Part shown: piece after piece, positions 23,077 through 25,916 of the stretch
How the letters are laid out: the number at the start of each line of letters is the position of its first letter
Numbering within the stretch: the first letter of the stretch is position 1
Origin: an uncultured Christensenella sp.
Lineage (GTDB): Bacteria; Bacillota; Clostridia; Christensenellales; CAG-917
Assembly: GCA_910578325.1 (NCBI GenBank)
Contig: CAJTQT010000009.1
Coordinates: forward strand, 1 to 25,916
Reading direction: 5' to 3'
DNA: 25,916 nt
The notes under the pieces: model-generated
Databases searched by the model: none
Seen by the model: the letters and a program-made list of their open reading frames with translations, nothing else
What the model was told of the DNA's origin: nothing
Position numbers and translations under genes: made by a program

Positions 23077-24141
23077 TTATTGTATCCTCTCATTCATTTC
23101 GAATTCGGTGATTTCTTTCAACTCGCTCAATGTTGTTTGAGTTTGTGTATAAGGTATAAACATCAAGTCATAGTAAAACTTCCTAGAATAAACATCTTCA
23201 ATTTCCATAATAGGATGATCTATAGTATTTATCCGTAGCAATTGTATCAAAATTATAGCATTAGGCAAAACAGTATTATTTGCACAAGCATTATGCCATT
23301 TATTATCATAGTAAAACCGTTTTATCGTAAATGTAGAATTGTTAGAATTTTCTATCTCAGCATATGATTCTATACCTCTGCGATTAGTAGATATCATTTT
23401 TTTTATTGATATAGCAGTTGTATCTTCTCCGACGAAGCAAACTTTGCGGTTATTTGCAACTGGATTTGATTCCGTCATTATATTAAATGAAAACAAAGGT
23501 TTTGCTTTTTGCAACTCATCCCTATGTTTACGATCATCACCGTGTTTAATTGTCCACGCCACCCCTACTAATGTTAGCAGTCCTCCATATACGGCAGCAA
23601 CAATAGCAGTTACTATCGTTTGTAAATTATCGAATTTATCGGGAATTAAATATATGAGATATATTGTAAGTCCAATTCCGAGTAAAAAATCAATAATTAA
23701 ACTTATATTCAAAACAACATTGCTTTCTTTTCTTTTTATGAACGCACTTGACAAACTATAATAAATTTTAATTAAAATAATACCGCCGAAAATATAAGTA
23801 GCAATTAACCAATTATTAAAAATCGTCATGTAGAAACAGTCTATAAGCCAAAAATAAAGTATGTATATAACGGTTACGTAATTTATGGTTTTCTTTTGTT
23901 CTTGCGTTACGTTTCTATACTCTTTCAATTTAAGACTAAAAAATATGAATGAATAAAATATAATAATAGCTACCAAACCAAATACAAACCAGTTCCATGT
24001 GAACTCACATTTACATAAACGTATAGGTAATAATATAATCAAATAAACTGCTATCGTAATCAAAAATATTAATAAGCATTTATTTGATAGAATGTCTATG
24101 TTCTTGCTATTAGCATTCAACTGTTTCTTGTTATTTTTCAC
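23077..24141 (-). CDS. Multi-pass membrane protein with a C-terminal soluble domain
   Basis: A 354-residue protein. About six hydrophobic helices lie at 21-41, 50-69, 88-106, 110-130, 143-166 and 176-200. A charged segment (KHGDDRKHRDELQKAKPLF) follows, then a roughly 140-residue strand-rich domain. The GTG start has GAGGAG five bases upstream, 24 bases after the HEPN-like gene's stop, so it is the third gene of the operon. It is very AT-rich. I recognise no named family, but the pattern of a last helix followed by a HxxxxRxxExQKAxPxF-type linker recurs in uncharacterised Bacillota membrane proteins. It could be a membrane effector or sensor for the two upstream genes; that is inference from order only. 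Confidence 0.75.
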   Translation of the reverse strand: MKNNKKQLNANSKNIDILSNKCLLIFLITIAVYLIILLPIRLCKCEFTWNWFVFGLVAIIIFYSFIFFSLKLKEYRNVTQEQKKTINYVTVIYILYFWLIDCFYMTIFNNWLIATYIFGGIILIKIYYSLSSAFIKRKESNVVLNISLIIDFLLGIGLTIYLIYLIPDKFDNLQTIVTAIVAAVYGGLLTLVGVAWTIKHGDDRKHRDELQKAKPLFSFNIMTESNPVANNRKVCFVGEDTTAISIKKMISTNRRGIESYAEIENSNNSTFTIKRFYYDNKWHNACANNTVLPNAIILIQLLRINTIDHPIMEIEDVYSRKFYYDLMFIPYTQTQTTLSELKEITEFEMNERIQ

Positions 24142-24165
24142 ATTAACTCCTCTTACTTATTTGAA

Positions 24166-24822
24166 TTAAATAAGTATCATATTCTTTTTATCAATATTTA
24201 ACCCGTTAACACATGCGTTTATTTGTTTAGTAAAACGTATTCTAAATTCAATTGGCAAAAGATTGCGAAGATTCTCAATACTTTGCTTCAATGAATACAT
24301 AACTACCTCATTAACTAAGAATTTAGTAAATTCTTCTGAAAGTAAAAAATTATGATGACTAACCTTATTACGCAATATCCGCATAGTATCCAAATTCATC
24401 TTAAAAACTTTTAGATCGTAAATATCTTGAAAAACTTCTTGATTATTTTCAGCAATATCACATAGCTCTCCCAAAGTTAAATGCTCTAATGTGAGTGAAA
24501 CTGAATGATAACGTCTTTGTTTAATGGTAAACCTTTCAGTTTTATTTAAATTTTCTTCATCATCTTCATATCTGTTTCCAATACACGCTCTAATATATTC
24601 TTCTGCGGTTCCGAGATAAATATATAAGCTATCACGCAACCTTTTATCGTAACGATACAGTCCAGAAACTTTAATATATGATGGTATTTCTCCCGACGAT
24701 TTACAATAATCAATTATCCTACTATACTGAACTATACCTTTTAAACCGATGTACTTTATCGCTTCTTGTATTTGTTCATCGTTATCATAAGTCATTTGTT
24801 TTAATAATTCTTCTGGCTTCAT
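24166..24822 (-). CDS. Abi_2-like HEPN protein (putative RNase, abortive-infection type)
   Basis: A 218-residue, mostly helical protein. LYRYDKRLRDSLYIYLGTAE (55-74) matches the conserved helix of Abi_2/AbiD/AbiF proteins, and MRILRNKVSHHNFLL (147-161) contains their R-N-x3-H-H pattern, the HEPN R-x4-6-H catalytic motif (Arg151, His156). HEPN proteins of this type are metal-independent RNases used in phage defence and toxin-antitoxin modules. The tyrosine two residues after the His (R-x4-H-x-Y), which MntA-type antitoxins adenylylate in some HEPN toxins, is absent: residues after the motif read His-Asn-Phe. GAGG overlaps the stop of the upstream nucleotidyltransferase gene, and the gap is eight bases, so the pair is tightly coupled. 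Confidence 0.78.
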   Translation of the reverse strand: MKPEELLKQMTYDNDEQIQEAIKYIGLKGIVQYSRIIDYCKSSGEIPSYIKVSGLYRYDKRLRDSLYIYLGTAEEYIRACIGNRYEDDEENLNKTERFTIKQRRYHSVSLTLEHLTLGELCDIAENNQEVFQDIYDLKVFKMNLDTMRILRNKVSHHNFLLSEEFTKFLVNEVVMYSLKQSIENLRNLLPIEFRIRFTKQINACVNGLNIDKKNMILI

Positions 24823-24830
24823 TTACGACC

Positions 24831-25448
24831 TCAAAATTTATTAACTTCTTCCATAAATATTACAGATGATGGGATACGTTTATCTTTCGGTTTCATTTTC
24901 TCAGTCATCTTACGCTCAATAATCCGATCAATAATAATTTTTTGATCATAATAATTCAATAAAAAATATTTATCATATATATAACTATTTCGACTAGGCA
25001 ATTCGTTCCATACATAATGATTATCAGCATCCCGCCTCGTTATAAATGATCCATTTTTATTCTCAATAATTATAGCAAAATCAAAGCTGAATACTTCTTT
25101 ATCAGCACTGAATTTACCTTTGTTATTAGAGACTCGGACAGTAATAACTGAAGTTGAATTATCTACTTTTTCATTTTCATTCTTTATAGCGTTAAACGCA
25201 TTAAAAAAATCCTTACGTATTTTATTTGCATCAAATTCTTCACATTTGCAATTATTGGTTAAAACTAGTTGATAATCCATATCATAAACACCGTTTCCAT
25301 CACAAATTACAGCATTATACTTTGCTGAACCGACTAAACGTGGATCTATTTTATAAGTCGATGAAAGATATTTTTGTGCATCCCTAACAATTTTTAAAGC
25401 CCTAACAATAGCTATTTTTCTTTCACGTCTTGAAACAAATTCTGTCAT
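24831..25448 (-). CDS. Nucleotidyltransferase-fold protein (pol-beta/MNT-like)
   Basis: A 205-residue protein with the elements of the pol-beta nucleotidyltransferase fold. A helix leads into VGS (39-41), a D-x-D is in VYDMDYQLVL (Asp56, Asp58), and a third acidic residue sits in a later strand, SFDFAIII (Asp123). The spacing between GS and DxD is longer than in classical MNT or CD-NTase proteins. The C-terminal part is helical and basic, ending SSVIFMEEVNKF. It could nucleotidylate the HEPN partner (antitoxin role), make a nucleotide signal, or modify a tRNA; the sequence does not decide. GGAG precedes ATG by about seven bases. It is the first gene of the three-gene AT-rich operon. Confidence 0.75.
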   Translation of the reverse strand: MTEFVSRRERKIAIVRALKIVRDAQKYLSSTYKIDPRLVGSAKYNAVICDGNGVYDMDYQLVLTNNCKCEEFDANKIRKDFFNAFNAIKNENEKVDNSTSVITVRVSNNKGKFSADKEVFSFDFAIIIENKNGSFITRRDADNHYVWNELPSRNSYIYDKYFLLNYYDQKIIIDRIIERKMTEKMKPKDKRIPSSVIFMEEVNKF

Positions 25449-25503
25449 GAACTTCTCCGTATTATAATGATTTATCCAATGTATATATAAGATTTCTGCA
25501 TTT

Positions 25504-25533
25504 ATTATAAAGTAAAAAAGACTAAAAAATCAA
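25504..25533 (-). promoter_or_regulatory. Promoter for the NTase-HEPN-membrane operon
   Basis: Minus strand: TTGATT (25533-25528), 18-base spacer, TATAAT (25509-25504). It gives a leader of about 50 bases. The AT-rich surroundings raise the chance of a false match. Confidence 0.5.
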
Positions 25534-25603
25534 GATATAATATCAACAATTACAATAAACTACATCAAATTAAATCCCGCTTTTCCAAAAACTACACTGC
25601 ATA

Positions 25604-25631
25604 TTTACTCACAATAACTTGCAATTATTTT
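25604..25631 (+). promoter_or_regulatory. Possible promoter of the glycosyltransferase gene
   Basis: TTTACT (25604-25609), 16-base spacer, TATTTT (25626-25631), 20 bases before the ATG. Weak match in AT-rich DNA. Confidence 0.3.
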
Positions 25632-25650
25632 AAAGAAAAGAAGATAGCAA

Positions 25651-25916
25651 ATGAAAAAAATATTAATTGTGACTAACAATATGTTGGGTGGTGGTGCGGA
25701 ACGAGTATTATTGTTTCTTCTGAATTCACTTGACCGGACAAAATTTGCCATAGATTTAGTTTTAATTAAAAATAAGGGAATACGTTTAAATGAAATTCCA
25801 AAAGATATAAATGTAAAATATGTTTATGATGTAACTGAATTGGATTGTAAATTTCCCAAAAGAGATTTGCAAGTTCGCAATCTATATAGGAAAACCGTTC
25901 ACGAAAAATATGACAT
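25651..25916 (+). CDS. Glycosyltransferase, GT4-like (5' part only)
   Basis: The first 88 codons of a gene that runs off the window. The N-terminus MKKILIVTNNMLGGGAERVL, with the GGAERV loop after the first strand, followed by a helix and FAIDLVLI, is the donor-independent N-terminal Rossmann half of GT-B fold glycosyltransferases such as those for capsule, exopolysaccharide or teichoic-acid sugars. Acceptor and sugar cannot be inferred. It is AT-rich and follows an AT-rich gap, as is common for surface-polysaccharide clusters, of which it may be the first gene. The ribosome site is poor (purine-rich GAAAAGAAG). Confidence 0.85.
   Translation, partial: MKKILIVTNNMLGGGAERVLLFLLNSLDRTKFAIDLVLIKNKGIRLNEIPKDINVKYVYDVTELDCKFPKRDLQVRNLYRKTVHEKYD

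Overview
The window looks like a chromosomal segment of a Bacillota bacterium, most likely an uncultured gut-type Clostridia. The reasons are AGGAGG-type ribosome sites, sigma-A promoters with 17-base spacers, a one-step meso-diaminopimelate dehydrogenase, an NdoA-type MazF, and the NifU-like/GGGtGRT gene pair typical of Clostridia. No rRNA or taxon-specific marker is present, so the assignment below phylum is inference.

Layout. (1) 1-1125: left edge with two small hairpins, a tRNA-Leu(GAG) with consensus promoter and terminator, a small conserved-looking protein, and a coiled-coil protein with its own promoter and a palindromic operator candidate. (2) 1126-6001, minus strand: a housekeeping block of an aconitase-family hydratase, alanine racemase, 5-formyl-THF cyclo-ligase, and a single polypeptide fusing RsmD (16S rRNA methyltransferase) to CoaD (CoA biosynthesis). 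(3) 6126-12219, minus strand: PgsA-like CDP-alcohol phosphatidyltransferase, ValS and three uncharacterised membrane proteins, closed by a terminator. (4) 12402-15575: YegS/DagK-type lipid kinase, HAD phosphatase, Ddh, orphan MazF. (5) 15677-19135, minus strand: tyrS-yigZ-ilvE-recX operon. (6) 19337-21058, plus strand: NifU-like scaffold protein and GGGtGRT protein, with a strong promoter and an unusual structured leader. (7) 21106-25650: AT-rich accessory region with a hipBA toxin-antitoxin pair (flanked by imperfect direct repeats and an iteron-like cluster) and a three-gene operon encoding a nucleotidyltransferase-fold protein, an Abi_2/HEPN-like protein and a multi-pass membrane protein. 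(8) 25651-end: start of a glycosyltransferase, probably the first gene of a surface-polysaccharide cluster.

The core genes serve translation (tRNA-Leu, ValS, TyrS, RsmD), cell wall and membrane building (Alr, Ddh, PgsA-like, lipid kinase), cofactors (CoaD, folate) and branched-chain amino acids. The accessory block looks like a small defence/toxin island between a core operon and a polysaccharide locus. The NTase-HEPN-membrane protein operon is the best candidate for an undescribed system. The RsmD-CoaD fusion and the hairpin that separates a perfect Shine-Dalgarno from the NifU-like start codon are the most notable features of the core part.
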